Source of the DNA: an uncultured Bacteroides sp.
GTDB taxonomy: Bacteria > Bacteroidota > Bacteroidia > Bacteroidales > Bacteroidaceae
Length of the DNA stretch: 42,816 bases
Assembly (NCBI GenBank): GCA_900755095.1
Contig: CAAEFE010000129.1
Coordinates: 1-42,816 of the forward strand
Direction of reading: 5' to 3'
Positions 26,715 to 34,791 of this stretch are shown here, piece after piece (the first letter of the stretch is position 1; each line of letters opens with the position of its first letter). Made by a program: the position numbers and the translations under genes. The notes beneath the pieces were generated by a model, which ran no database searches, was not told the origin of the DNA, and worked only from the letters and a program-made list of their open reading frames with translations.

Positions 26715-28127
26715 TTATGTTCTCCAAAACCACTTGATTTTTGTGAAGAACATAGTTACTAAAACAGCTAAAGAAGTAAGGATTGCTCCCTGAAGAAATC
26801 CCAACCAGGCATTTTGTTGAAAATAAGATAATAATGAAGCAATTCCAAGTATATTAGCCAATGGCATAATCAACAAATCGCCGACCACATAAGCTATCAT
26901 CGGATTCTGACCGGACATCACCAAAAAACGAGTACTTTTCACACACCGGAAATAATCACAAACGATACTTAGAAATAAAAGAGCTAGAAAAGCCAGTCCG
27001 GAAGTGACAAAGAAATAACTAAAAGTAGTTGGATCTTTTTTAATACCATCCTGGAAAGGCTCAAAGCACAAACCCAGAAGAAGTAAATATGCCCCTGCGT
27101 TAAACAACTTTCTCCATAATAAAGCTATTCCATCCACTTTACGTGGAAATATACACTTACCAGCTAATAACAATAAAACAGTAAACACAAGGTTGACAAC
27201 CAAATTACGAGTGTATAGACCGTAAAGATTGCTAATGATGATAACAACGGATAATATCATCAACATAATACTCATTTTACGATAAGGAGATGTAGCATAA
27301 TCATCCGTCTCTTTTTGATATGCTTTCATCCACTCCGCTAAATACTCCCCGGCTATACTGCCGGGAATAACGATAAATAAGTATTTCAAATAATCAAACC
27401 GATACATCCACGGCAGAGGAGTATAATTAAATACACTCTGTGTCCACGAACCGTCAACCGTACTCCCTACTATCATAGCCATCAGCAATATCAGAATTCC
27501 TAAACGCATCCAACGATTATGCATTGTGAAAATGTAAAGGATAGAACCGAAAATAGCCATATTAGCCAACAGCAAAATGATAATGTTGCTGGAGAATAAA
27601 CTGAATGTTTTCCCATCCGCATAAGAAGTGGTAGCCAACATAATGGCAGCGACAATGTAAGCTCCCACTTTTATTGAAATATGTACCCAATCCGGCATTT
27701 TCAAAGGAATGCGCATGAACATGGGAAATAGAACAGCAAAACAGAGTATAGCCAGCAGCCATGCTCTGATATCCTGCGGAGAACTTAACATATACGGATA
27801 AAAATGCTGGATGAAAATAGCAAAGAAAGTCAACTGAATCCCCCGTTTGACAGCTTCATAAACAAGTTTTAATTTTGAATCACCTTTTTCAGCACGCTTC
27901 CTTATGGAAAAAGGAAACGCGGCTCCCATAGCGAACAGGAAAAAAGGAAACACAAGATCTACCCAAGTAATACCGGGCAACAGAGGATTAAACACATGAT
28001 CTGGCGGAGGCGTTTGAGCATGACTCATCCAACCGGGAAGAACATGCGTTACGATGGTAGCCGAAAGCACCATCGTAATAATTGCATATCCCCGTAAGGC
28101 ATCTAAAGCTAAAGCTCTGTTGTTCAT
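26715..28127 (-). CDS. HGSNAT-like inner-membrane acetyltransferase (DUF5009), right copy
   Basis: 470 residues from ATG 28125-28127, chosen because it gives a 4-bp ATGA overlap with the preceding gene and a purine-rich GGGGGG-AG site just upstream. An upstream in-frame Met at 28169 would add 14 basic residues inside the previous gene. Polytopic membrane protein with LDALRGYAIITMVLSAT and HAQTPP...GITWVDLVFPFFLFAMG; His36 is aligned with His269 of human HGSNAT, as in the left copy. Roughly three quarters of the N-terminal half is identical to the left copy. The right PUL contains no GH89, so its alpha-GlcNAc product would need the left enzyme or another route. Last gene of the right operon. 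Confidence 0.75.
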   Translation of the reverse strand: MNNRALALDALRGYAIITMVLSATIVTHVLPGWMSHAQTPPPDHVFNPLLPGITWVDLVFPFFLFAMGAAFPFSIRKRAEKGDSKLKLVYEAVKRGIQLTFFAIFIQHFYPYMLSSPQDIRAWLLAILCFAVLFPMFMRIPLKMPDWVHISIKVGAYIVAAIMLATTSYADGKTFSLFSSNIIILLLANMAIFGSILYIFTMHNRWMRLGILILLMAMIVGSTVDGSWTQSVFNYTPLPWMYRFDYLKYLFIVIPGSIAGEYLAEWMKAYQKETDDYATSPYRKMSIMLMILSVVIIISNLYGLYTRNLVVNLVFTVLLLLAGKCIFPRKVDGIALLWRKLFNAGAYLLLLGLCFEPFQDGIKKDPTTFSYFFVTSGLAFLALLFLSIVCDYFRCVKSTRFLVMSGQNPMIAYVVGDLLIMPLANILGIASLLSYFQQNAWLGFLQGAILTSLAVLVTMFFTKIKWFWRT

Positions 28128-30778
28128 AAAGCTCCCCCCTCGCGCATTCCTTTTTCTACTTCTTTCCAAAGATTCTTTTGGATGATGTGTACTATATCGA
28201 ATACCATTAGTCCATCCGATCGACGAAGGTTCATCTCTATTGTTTCGGATAATTTCCCCGGATTATCATAGAACTGATCCACCAAGATGCCGCCCATAAA
28301 CTTGTTGTCTTTAAGAATCTGACGCAAGTGCTGACAGGAACCTTCTACACAGTACCATGTACCGGCTTGAGCCTGCGAATCAGTCTCGTTCCAGATGTTG
28401 CGGTTCGTTTTCTTGTATTCCTCTATCGTTATGTCTGTATAGTAATTTCCGGTTGCATACAAATCGATCAGTTCCGCGTATCCGTAATTTTTATATTCGG
28501 GAGTGGCCCAACTGAAGTCTTTAGCCGGATCATACTTTTTGCTGGCGAAATTAACTCCCACTTCATAGTAAGACGGATACCAAGCTCCGGTATATGTGCC
28601 GAAAGAAACTTTTGGATTGGCGGCTTTCACTTCCTTACGTGCCAATGCCATAAAATCAGTAATGTTTTTCGTTCTCCATTCCATCCATTTCTGGAAATAC
28701 TTTCCCGGTTGTGTGATAAACTTTCCATCCGTATTCTTCTTCCAAACAAAAATATCTTCGGGGAACTTCGCCACTTTCTTACCTATATATGCTTCAAACT
28801 TTTCACGTGACAGCGGTGAGAAGTCGGCTGTTATACCATCATAACGTACACGATCGAGCATCAAACCGTCCAAATCAGAGTATTTGGTCACCACTTCTTT
28901 CAGTACATTTAGAATATGCGTACGATATTCCTCGTTCAAAGGATTGATCATAGCACCATATTTATGTTTTTCTTCCGTAATCGGAATAATACCTTTCTCG
29001 GGAGTATACACCATGGATGCCCATTCCGGATGTCCGCTGTATACCATTCCACGATCGAAATAATTATGCCCGGCACAGAATACATTTAATGAAGCATGAA
29101 CCTCAAGACCCAATTCGTGCCCTTTTTTAATGAAGTATTGCAAATAATCAAAATTCCCGGCCTTTGCGCCTTTCCACTCTTTCATTTGTGGGGCAAACTG
29201 ACTTTGATAAAGTACTTCTCCCGTAATGGGCCGTATATCCACTATTGCATGAGTGAAACCTACTGATTTGATTTTCTCCAAATAATAGTCAATCGAGTCT
29301 TTATGGCTGAAACGTTCGAAGTTAGCTTCGGCATCGAACCACATTAACGCAGGTTTCTTTTTGATTACAATCCGGAAAGGAGAAGCAGGAATAGCCGCAT
29401 TATTGCATAATTCTCCCAACATATAATTCCGGAAACAATAACGTACCTCTATGGGGTCATTGATCGAATCATTCCAGACCTTTACAGTAGAAGAACCACT
29501 GATAATTTCCGCTTTGGCCGGTCGGAATATACCATCCGTCCCCACTATTTCAAATCCTTTCACGTTTTGATTTTCCGGTGTCAATCCTTCTTCACCATGT
29601 TCAAAGTCTATTTCTACTACGTTCCCTTTTACCCGGTGGAATTTGTATATAGGACCGGAATATTGAATACCTTTACGATGATACGTTTTTGCCAATGCCC
29701 AATAAGCCAGTCGTTCACCGACCTTTATCTTATAGGGCGAATGAATAAAGTTTTCACTCCCGGCATCACCTGTGGTCACCATTCCAACATTTGGAACAGC
29801 TGACATCAACTCCAACTGACACTGGCGGAACCAAGCCCAATCCAGTTTATCATTGCCTTCCGATTTCCATGGTGCAATCTGTACGTAATAAAATGGCATT
29901 TGGGGATTGTTGAAGAATGTTCTCCATTGAGAAACCATTGCAGGAAATAATCTCTTATATAATCCGGGATCGGGTGTGTTTGCTTCACCTTGATACCAAA
30001 TCACTCCTTTAACAGGAAATCCTTTCCATGGATTCACCATTGCATTCCACAATAATGTAGGAGTCCCTGCCGTCCACCCGAACTCTCTCTGTATTACATC
30101 AGGCAATGCTATTTCCGGAAAGCCCGATAAAGTCTCTTTATTCATCCAAGCCTCTATTTTTGACATGCTCCAGGAACAATGTATCAGACCGACAGGAACA
30201 TCCAAAGATTGCTGTAACTGATTGCCAAAGAAATAGGCAGTTGCACTGAAATCAGCAACATCTTCCGGAGAGGCTTCTTTCCATTCTCCGTCCACCCCAG
30301 CTTCCTGTGGAATGGTACTCCAGGCATTTTTTACAGTATAGAGACGCAGTGGACGTTTGGGATTAGCAGATACAATGTATGGCTGGGAACCAAACACAGG
30401 CTGTCCACGGAATCCTTTCACTGGCATTTCCATATTCGACTGTCCGGAACAGAACCAGACTTCTCCTATTAAAATATTCTGCAATGTGAGGTCCTCTCCA
30501 TCCGAGAACGTAATACTATACGGACCTCCAGCTACCGGTGTTTGGAGAGAAAGTTTCCATTCACCTTTTGCATCAACATTCGTTTGGATTTTTTTATTAT
30601 TCCATGAAGCGGTAGCCTGCACACGTTTTCCCGAAGTCGCTGTTCCGGAAAAAGTAACTTCCGATTGTTGCTGTAACACCATATTATCCCCCCAAATGGA
30701 AGTAAGGGTTACTTTCGCTTCTGTTTTCAGGAGAAAGGAGAAGCATATCAATAATATAAAATATTTGGCTTTCAACAT
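28124..30778 (-). CDS. Fusion: sialate O-acetylesterase (SASA) domain plus GHL10-like hydrolase domain
   Basis: 884 residues from ATG 30776-30778 (a longer frame from 30817 would overlap the previous gene and hide the signal peptide MLKAKYFILLICFSFLLKTEA). Residues about 25-465 are a SASA-type esterase: WGDNMVLQQ, CSGQSNMEMP with the Ser, WYQGEANT, and GDAGSENFIHSPYKIKVGERLAYWA with the catalytic-type His. From about 475 a full GHL10-like barrel begins (LMWFDAEANFERFS), with GLMLDRVRYDGITADFS and FGTYTGAWYPSYYEVGVNFAS. Sec signal, so periplasmic. Likely couples removal of an acetyl ester with cleavage of the neighbouring glycosidic bond. I do not know this fusion as a described enzyme. Confidence 0.85.
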   Translation of the reverse strand: MLKAKYFILLICFSFLLKTEAKVTLTSIWGDNMVLQQQSEVTFSGTATSGKRVQATASWNNKKIQTNVDAKGEWKLSLQTPVAGGPYSITFSDGEDLTLQNILIGEVWFCSGQSNMEMPVKGFRGQPVFGSQPYIVSANPKRPLRLYTVKNAWSTIPQEAGVDGEWKEASPEDVADFSATAYFFGNQLQQSLDVPVGLIHCSWSMSKIEAWMNKETLSGFPEIALPDVIQREFGWTAGTPTLLWNAMVNPWKGFPVKGVIWYQGEANTPDPGLYKRLFPAMVSQWRTFFNNPQMPFYYVQIAPWKSEGNDKLDWAWFRQCQLELMSAVPNVGMVTTGDAGSENFIHSPYKIKVGERLAYWALAKTYHRKGIQYSGPIYKFHRVKGNVVEIDFEHGEEGLTPENQNVKGFEIVGTDGIFRPAKAEIISGSSTVKVWNDSINDPIEVRYCFRNYMLGELCNNAAIPASPFRIVIKKKPALMWFDAEANFERFSHKDSIDYYLEKIKSVGFTHAIVDIRPITGEVLYQSQFAPQMKEWKGAKAGNFDYLQYFIKKGHELGLEVHASLNVFCAGHNYFDRGMVYSGHPEWASMVYTPEKGIIPITEEKHKYGAMINPLNEEYRTHILNVLKEVVTKYSDLDGLMLDRVRYDGITADFSPLSREKFEAYIGKKVAKFPEDIFVWKKNTDGKFITQPGKYFQKWMEWRTKNITDFMALARKEVKAANPKVSFGTYTGAWYPSYYEVGVNFASKKYDPAKDFSWATPEYKNYGYAELIDLYATGNYYTDITIEEYKKTNRNIWNETDSQAQAGTWYCVEGSCQHLRQILKDNKFMGGILVDQFYDNPGKLSETIEMNLRRSDGLMVFDIVHIIQKNLWKEVEKGMREGGAL

Positions 30779-30785
30779 ATGATTC

Positions 30786-32219
30786 TTATTTGTTTTCGAC
30801 AGCTTCAGTATACACATTGCCGAAGCGATCTGTTACTTTCACTTCTATTTTAGCATTTTTATTACGGGGAGTAGCATGAAATAGATGTTCGGTAAGAACT
30901 GGGGAAATCCATTCATATTTCACCTTTTCTTTGTCAGAACAGATTGCTTTGGCTGCAGGATCATATCCTTTGTAGCGTTGCATTTCTCCCATTCGCTTTC
31001 CGTTTTCATACCATTCCACTTTCCACTGTTCATCCCAGTTCCATACGTTAGCAATAATATCGGAAGGGTACTCGTCAGATGATCCGGCCTGATATACATG
31101 TAATTGATGCTCTTTCGGGTAGCCTGCACTTTTATATAGCCATTTCACTTGGTTCCCGTCTACTTCATATACCCCATATCCCCTCGGAGTACCATCCACA
31201 TTAATATCTGCACGCCACCAAGTACCGCATACGGCAGCTGTGTTATGTTCCATTAATGAGTCATTAAAACATACGTTTACATTAAAATGTGTATGTCCGG
31301 AAATGATGTGGGCATTATAACCTTCCAATAATTTATATAGTGCAGCTGTATTGACCGTTTCATCTTGATCTAGCGTGTTATATCTTAGCTTCTTCTGAAG
31401 ACTGGAAGGAATATGCATCACTACAAAGACAAGTTTGTCTTTGGGCACATAAGAGAGGTCTTTCTCCAGCCATTGGAAAGTACGTTCATCAATGTAACCT
31501 ATATATTGATAATCACGGTTGACATAAAAGCAATTGTCAAGCACGATATAATGAGCATTACCTTTATTTAATGAATAGTAGATAGGACCGAAATAACTTT
31601 CGAAAGTGCGATAAGAATATTCAAAAGTACGCCCTCCATACGTCATGTCGTGATTACCAATTGCCCGATAGATGGGAATCTCTAATGATGATACCGTATC
31701 TATATAGGAAGGATATAAAGAAGGAGTATCTCCTACGATATCCCCACAATCTATGCCGAATACTTCTTTTTTGCCCATATACGGACGAATATATTCTTTC
31801 ATATCTTGCAGATATTTAGCATAAGCCTTTACGTCATCTTCGGAAGTAACCTGCGCATCTGCCTGCACCAAAAACAAATGATTGATCTCATTTTGCGGAT
31901 TTCTTACCAATTCGAAGTCGTAAATATCTTGCTTGGCCGGATTCAGCTTCTGATAGAATAAAGGTATTGTTTGTTCTGTTTTCGGTAAATATCCGGAAGG
32001 AGTGGATAAATAAATGAAACGCACATTCCTATTAGGGGGGAGAGTATATTGGCCTTGTTGGTCAGTCAACACACAGTCTATTCCGTCGGTCACTACTACC
32101 CCCGGGACTCCTGTCCCATTACAGGTTACTTTCCCGCGAATAGGGTTAGAAGGAATCTGGGCTTGTAAATTCAAGCCCAGACCTATTAATAAAAAGAATT
32201 GTAATAAATATATTTTCAT
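30786..32219 (-). CDS. Calcineurin-like metallophosphoesterase with N- and C-terminal accessory domains (right copy)
   Basis: 477 residues, Sec signal (cut near LQAQI). N-domain IRGKVTCNGTGVPGVVVTDG; core QADAQ, CGDIVGD, IGNHDMTYGGR, VMHIPSS and SGHTHFN; C-domain IANVWNWDEQWKVEWYENGK. It is the mirror partner of the 20808-22259 gene, sharing HNTAAVCGTWW and KSAGYPKEHQ-type blocks. The next gene, the SASA fusion, starts 7 bp later, and the GHL10 gene ends 22 bp earlier. As in the left PUL, it travels with the NAGPA-type phosphodiester glycosidase, which fits a phosphate-handling step; this is inferred. Confidence 0.85.
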   Translation of the reverse strand: MKIYLLQFFLLIGLGLNLQAQIPSNPIRGKVTCNGTGVPGVVVTDGIDCVLTDQQGQYTLPPNRNVRFIYLSTPSGYLPKTEQTIPLFYQKLNPAKQDIYDFELVRNPQNEINHLFLVQADAQVTSEDDVKAYAKYLQDMKEYIRPYMGKKEVFGIDCGDIVGDTPSLYPSYIDTVSSLEIPIYRAIGNHDMTYGGRTFEYSYRTFESYFGPIYYSLNKGNAHYIVLDNCFYVNRDYQYIGYIDERTFQWLEKDLSYVPKDKLVFVVMHIPSSLQKKLRYNTLDQDETVNTAALYKLLEGYNAHIISGHTHFNVNVCFNDSLMEHNTAAVCGTWWRADINVDGTPRGYGVYEVDGNQVKWLYKSAGYPKEHQLHVYQAGSSDEYPSDIIANVWNWDEQWKVEWYENGKRMGEMQRYKGYDPAAKAICSDKEKVKYEWISPVLTEHLFHATPRNKNAKIEVKVTDRFGNVYTEAVENK

Positions 32220-32241
32220 AATTAGTTGGTTAGTTCAAACC

Positions 32242-33645
32242 TCATTCTTCGATAGATTCCAGATATTTATCAAAGCCTGTTTTAAAAGCGTTCCAATAGT
32301 CGTATTTCTTAACGTGGCAAAGGTCGAAGGCAAAGAAGCCGTCACTATTACTGATACAAGCATCAATAGCATCCGGAATTTTTGCAGATTGTCCTCCGTC
32401 AGTCCATCCGGTACTGTTACCGATATCTGGTCCGCCTGCAAAAGGTACATCTCCTTGTAACAGTTCACGTCCATTCTTACAAAAACCTTCCATGGTCCAT
32501 TCGCCACTTCCATATATATTGTTCACGGAAGCATAAGCACCCAAAAAGATATAGTCCAAATGGTCCGCATATCCATAATTCTTATAATCGGAAGTAGCCC
32601 ATTTCGGATAATAAGCGGAGGTGTTGTATTTAGGGCTGGCCCAGTTCACGCCTGATGTATAGTATGTTGAATACCAGGCACCAACATAAACTCCAAACTT
32701 GATATTGTTATTGACAGATTTAACTTTCTCGCGTGCCTTTACTATGAAATCATGAATAACTTTCGCTCTGAATTCCAACCACTTCTTAAAATAAACAGGC
32801 TGGTCAGAAGGTATTTCATCCGTACCGGGTGCCATAATATCTGCCGGGAAGTTTGCTACAGTTTCACCGATGTATTCTTCGAACTTCTGTTTGGAAATAT
32901 CTGAAAAATCGCTTTCTAAGCCATAGTCATCATAACGACAACGATCCAATATGATGCCATCCAAATCATATTTAGCCAAGTCGGCCAACAACTGTAAAAC
33001 AAAGTTTTGTACATCATCATTAGCGGGATTGAAAAATTTCGCTCCATAATCGGTTTCATCGTCCAACAAATCCATCGTATTGGTTAGCCCGTCAGCTAGA
33101 TTAGCTACACTAGCCCATCCTTTTTTTGATTCATCACGGAACAAGACTCCATCATGTCCTAAATTATACGGACATAAATAGCCTCCTACAAATGTATTGA
33201 TAGAAGCATTCACTTTTAATCCTTGTATACGAGCCTCCTCAATAAATGCCTGTAAATAATCCCAAGTTTCCGTCCTTTCATAATAACTATATCCGGAATT
33301 ACCCCATACATCCATACGTTTCACCTGATCTACAACATTAGTATTGAATAATACATCTCCTGTAGTGGGACGTACATCGACAATAATATCAGTGAATCCT
33401 GCCGCTTTTATCTTTTCCATATCTTTGGCTATGTTTTCCTTACTATTGGCATAGTCAGGAAAATTAGCAGCCGCATCAATCCAAATATATCGTGGCTTAG
33501 CTTCTGCAACATCCGGCTCGTCCGGCTTTTCTGTCGAATTATCGTTCCACGGCCATCCGGGAATTCCATCAGAATCATCACTACAGGAGGTTATTGTAAC
33601 TGCTCCCAAGAAAGTCAGTATTAGTATTTTTAGAAATTTTCTCAT
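32242..33645 (-). CDS. GHL10/DUF187-like putative glycoside hydrolase, surface lipoprotein
   Basis: 467 residues, lipobox ITSCSDDSD with an acidic export signal, then a short linker containing IPGWPW. The barrel begins YIWIDAAANFPDYA (about 52-65), with IIVDVRPTTGDVLF, GIILDRCRYDDYGLESDFS and FGVYVGAWYSTYYTSGVNWAS. It belongs to the same subgroup as the C-terminal half of the 28124-30778 fusion (LDRxRYD, GAWYxxYY), and not to the left-PUL copies (LDYCRYPGD, WAASW). The preceding gene, the NAGPA-type enzyme, carries the same IPxWPW tag after its lipid anchor. Specificity unknown. Confidence 0.7.
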   Translation of the reverse strand: MRKFLKILILTFLGAVTITSCSDDSDGIPGWPWNDNSTEKPDEPDVAEAKPRYIWIDAAANFPDYANSKENIAKDMEKIKAAGFTDIIVDVRPTTGDVLFNTNVVDQVKRMDVWGNSGYSYYERTETWDYLQAFIEEARIQGLKVNASINTFVGGYLCPYNLGHDGVLFRDESKKGWASVANLADGLTNTMDLLDDETDYGAKFFNPANDDVQNFVLQLLADLAKYDLDGIILDRCRYDDYGLESDFSDISKQKFEEYIGETVANFPADIMAPGTDEIPSDQPVYFKKWLEFRAKVIHDFIVKAREKVKSVNNNIKFGVYVGAWYSTYYTSGVNWASPKYNTSAYYPKWATSDYKNYGYADHLDYIFLGAYASVNNIYGSGEWTMEGFCKNGRELLQGDVPFAGGPDIGNSTGWTDGGQSAKIPDAIDACISNSDGFFAFDLCHVKKYDYWNAFKTGFDKYLESIEE

Positions 33646-33698
33646 ATCATACTTGTTTTATTAGGTATATACTGCCTGATATATCCGCAGTACATTTT

Positions 33699-34697
33699 TT
33701 ATTTAAGAGTGACTACTGATGCTACGGATCTTTCGTCTCCGCTGGAGTCACTTGTCTTGATAGTCTCTTGCCCATTGACTAACATGCAACTGGAACCACC
33801 GCCATCCAAATTGATAGCATCCGTACATCCCAGTGTTTTCATGATATTAGCTACATTTTCGGTGGTCATACCGGCAACTCCCGTTGTCATTCCATCTCCT
33901 TCACACACAAAAAGAATCATTTTCTTATCATTGGTGATACCAATAGCCGAACGAGGTCTGTTCACCGTGGCGCCAATATCTGATAAAATTTCTTCTTCGT
34001 ATGTATTCTTTATGTTTCCATCCAACAGAAGTACGGGGCCACCGCCTATTCCTGTTTTAGCATTTAAGACAGTTCCTGTAGACGGAAAATTTTCATTAGG
34101 AGTTGTTTCTGATTTTACCGGTGAGGGCTCCGAATACCAATAAGTAACATTGGATAGTGTTGTGTAAGTCCACATTGATTTGAATGAGCCATCGTTCATT
34201 TCACAGAATGCAGCTAATACAGGATACCAGAATGGACCGTTAGTCCAATCTTCTGCTGTTACATCATTGTTCTTACACACCATTTCACCGTTACGCCATA
34301 TTAGGCTTAATGACCCCTCATAGAAGAAACCTCCATTGATTACAATTGTGGAGTTGTTCTCTTCATAAAATTCTTTTGGCTTTTTCAATCCAGTCTTTTC
34401 TCCTAATACACCAAATGCTGCCTTACTCATATCACCTACCGCAATATAAGCTATCGCTTTTTTGCCTTCCAGTGTTTCTGGTGATTTATATACGTTGATA
34501 TGTTCAGGCAAGGTTCCATAAGTGCTTTTCACATTGGCCCAGCCTAAATTTACAATATCAGGATTGGCTTCAACAGGTTCAGTTGGAGTCTCCGGCTCCG
34601 CCCATGGCCAATCCGGGATATCAGTGTTATCATCACCACATGCTATGAAAAAAGGCAGTAATGATAATAACCATAACATTTTTTTCTTTGTTGACAT
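33699..34697 (-). CDS. NAGPA-type phosphodiester glycosidase (DUF2233), surface lipoprotein
   Basis: 332 residues, lipobox FIACGDDNTD with acidic residues, then IPDWPW and a Pro/Glu-rich linker. The catalytic domain starts VNLGWANVKSTYGTLPEHINVYKSP, close to the left copy, and carries NGGFF, GIGGGPVLLLDG, PRSAIGIT, FVCEGDG and NLDGGGSSCMLVNG. The family includes the human GlcNAc-1-phosphodiester uncovering enzyme. It is the first enzyme gene after the SusCD and DUF5018 genes, separated from them by a strong hairpin. Being on the surface, it may make the first cut in the phosphodiester-bearing glycan. Confidence 0.85.
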   Translation of the reverse strand: MSTKKKMLWLLSLLPFFIACGDDNTDIPDWPWAEPETPTEPVEANPDIVNLGWANVKSTYGTLPEHINVYKSPETLEGKKAIAYIAVGDMSKAAFGVLGEKTGLKKPKEFYEENNSTIVINGGFFYEGSLSLIWRNGEMVCKNNDVTAEDWTNGPFWYPVLAAFCEMNDGSFKSMWTYTTLSNVTYWYSEPSPVKSETTPNENFPSTGTVLNAKTGIGGGPVLLLDGNIKNTYEEEILSDIGATVNRPRSAIGITNDKKMILFVCEGDGMTTGVAGMTTENVANIMKTLGCTDAINLDGGGSSCMLVNGQETIKTSDSSGDERSVASVVTLK

Positions 34698-34727
34698 ATA
34701 GCTACTCCTTTAAATGATTTACAGATT

Positions 34728-34781
34728 TCTTTATCCCATATATGATGAATGGGTATTTTCTCATCATATATGAGATAAAGA
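34728..34781 (-). promoter_or_regulatory. Strong intra-operon hairpin after the DUF5018 gene
   Basis: Arms 34728-34748 and 34761-34781 (21 nt each) flank a 12-nt loop. One position is a C/A mismatch on the + strand but a G-U pair in the minus-strand RNA, so the stem is fully paired only in the sense transcript. It fills the 94-bp gap between the surface-binding protein and the first enzyme gene. No long U-tract follows it, so mRNA processing or stabilisation of the upstream susCD part is more likely than complete termination. Confidence 0.65.
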
Positions 34782-34791
34782 GATCAATTAA

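Noticed and set aside
28128..28169. Longer start for the right HGSNAT-like gene
   Set aside because: The extra 14 residues are basic and overlap the previous gene. The ATG at 28125-28127 has a purine-rich site, makes an ATGA overlap and aligns with the left homologue.
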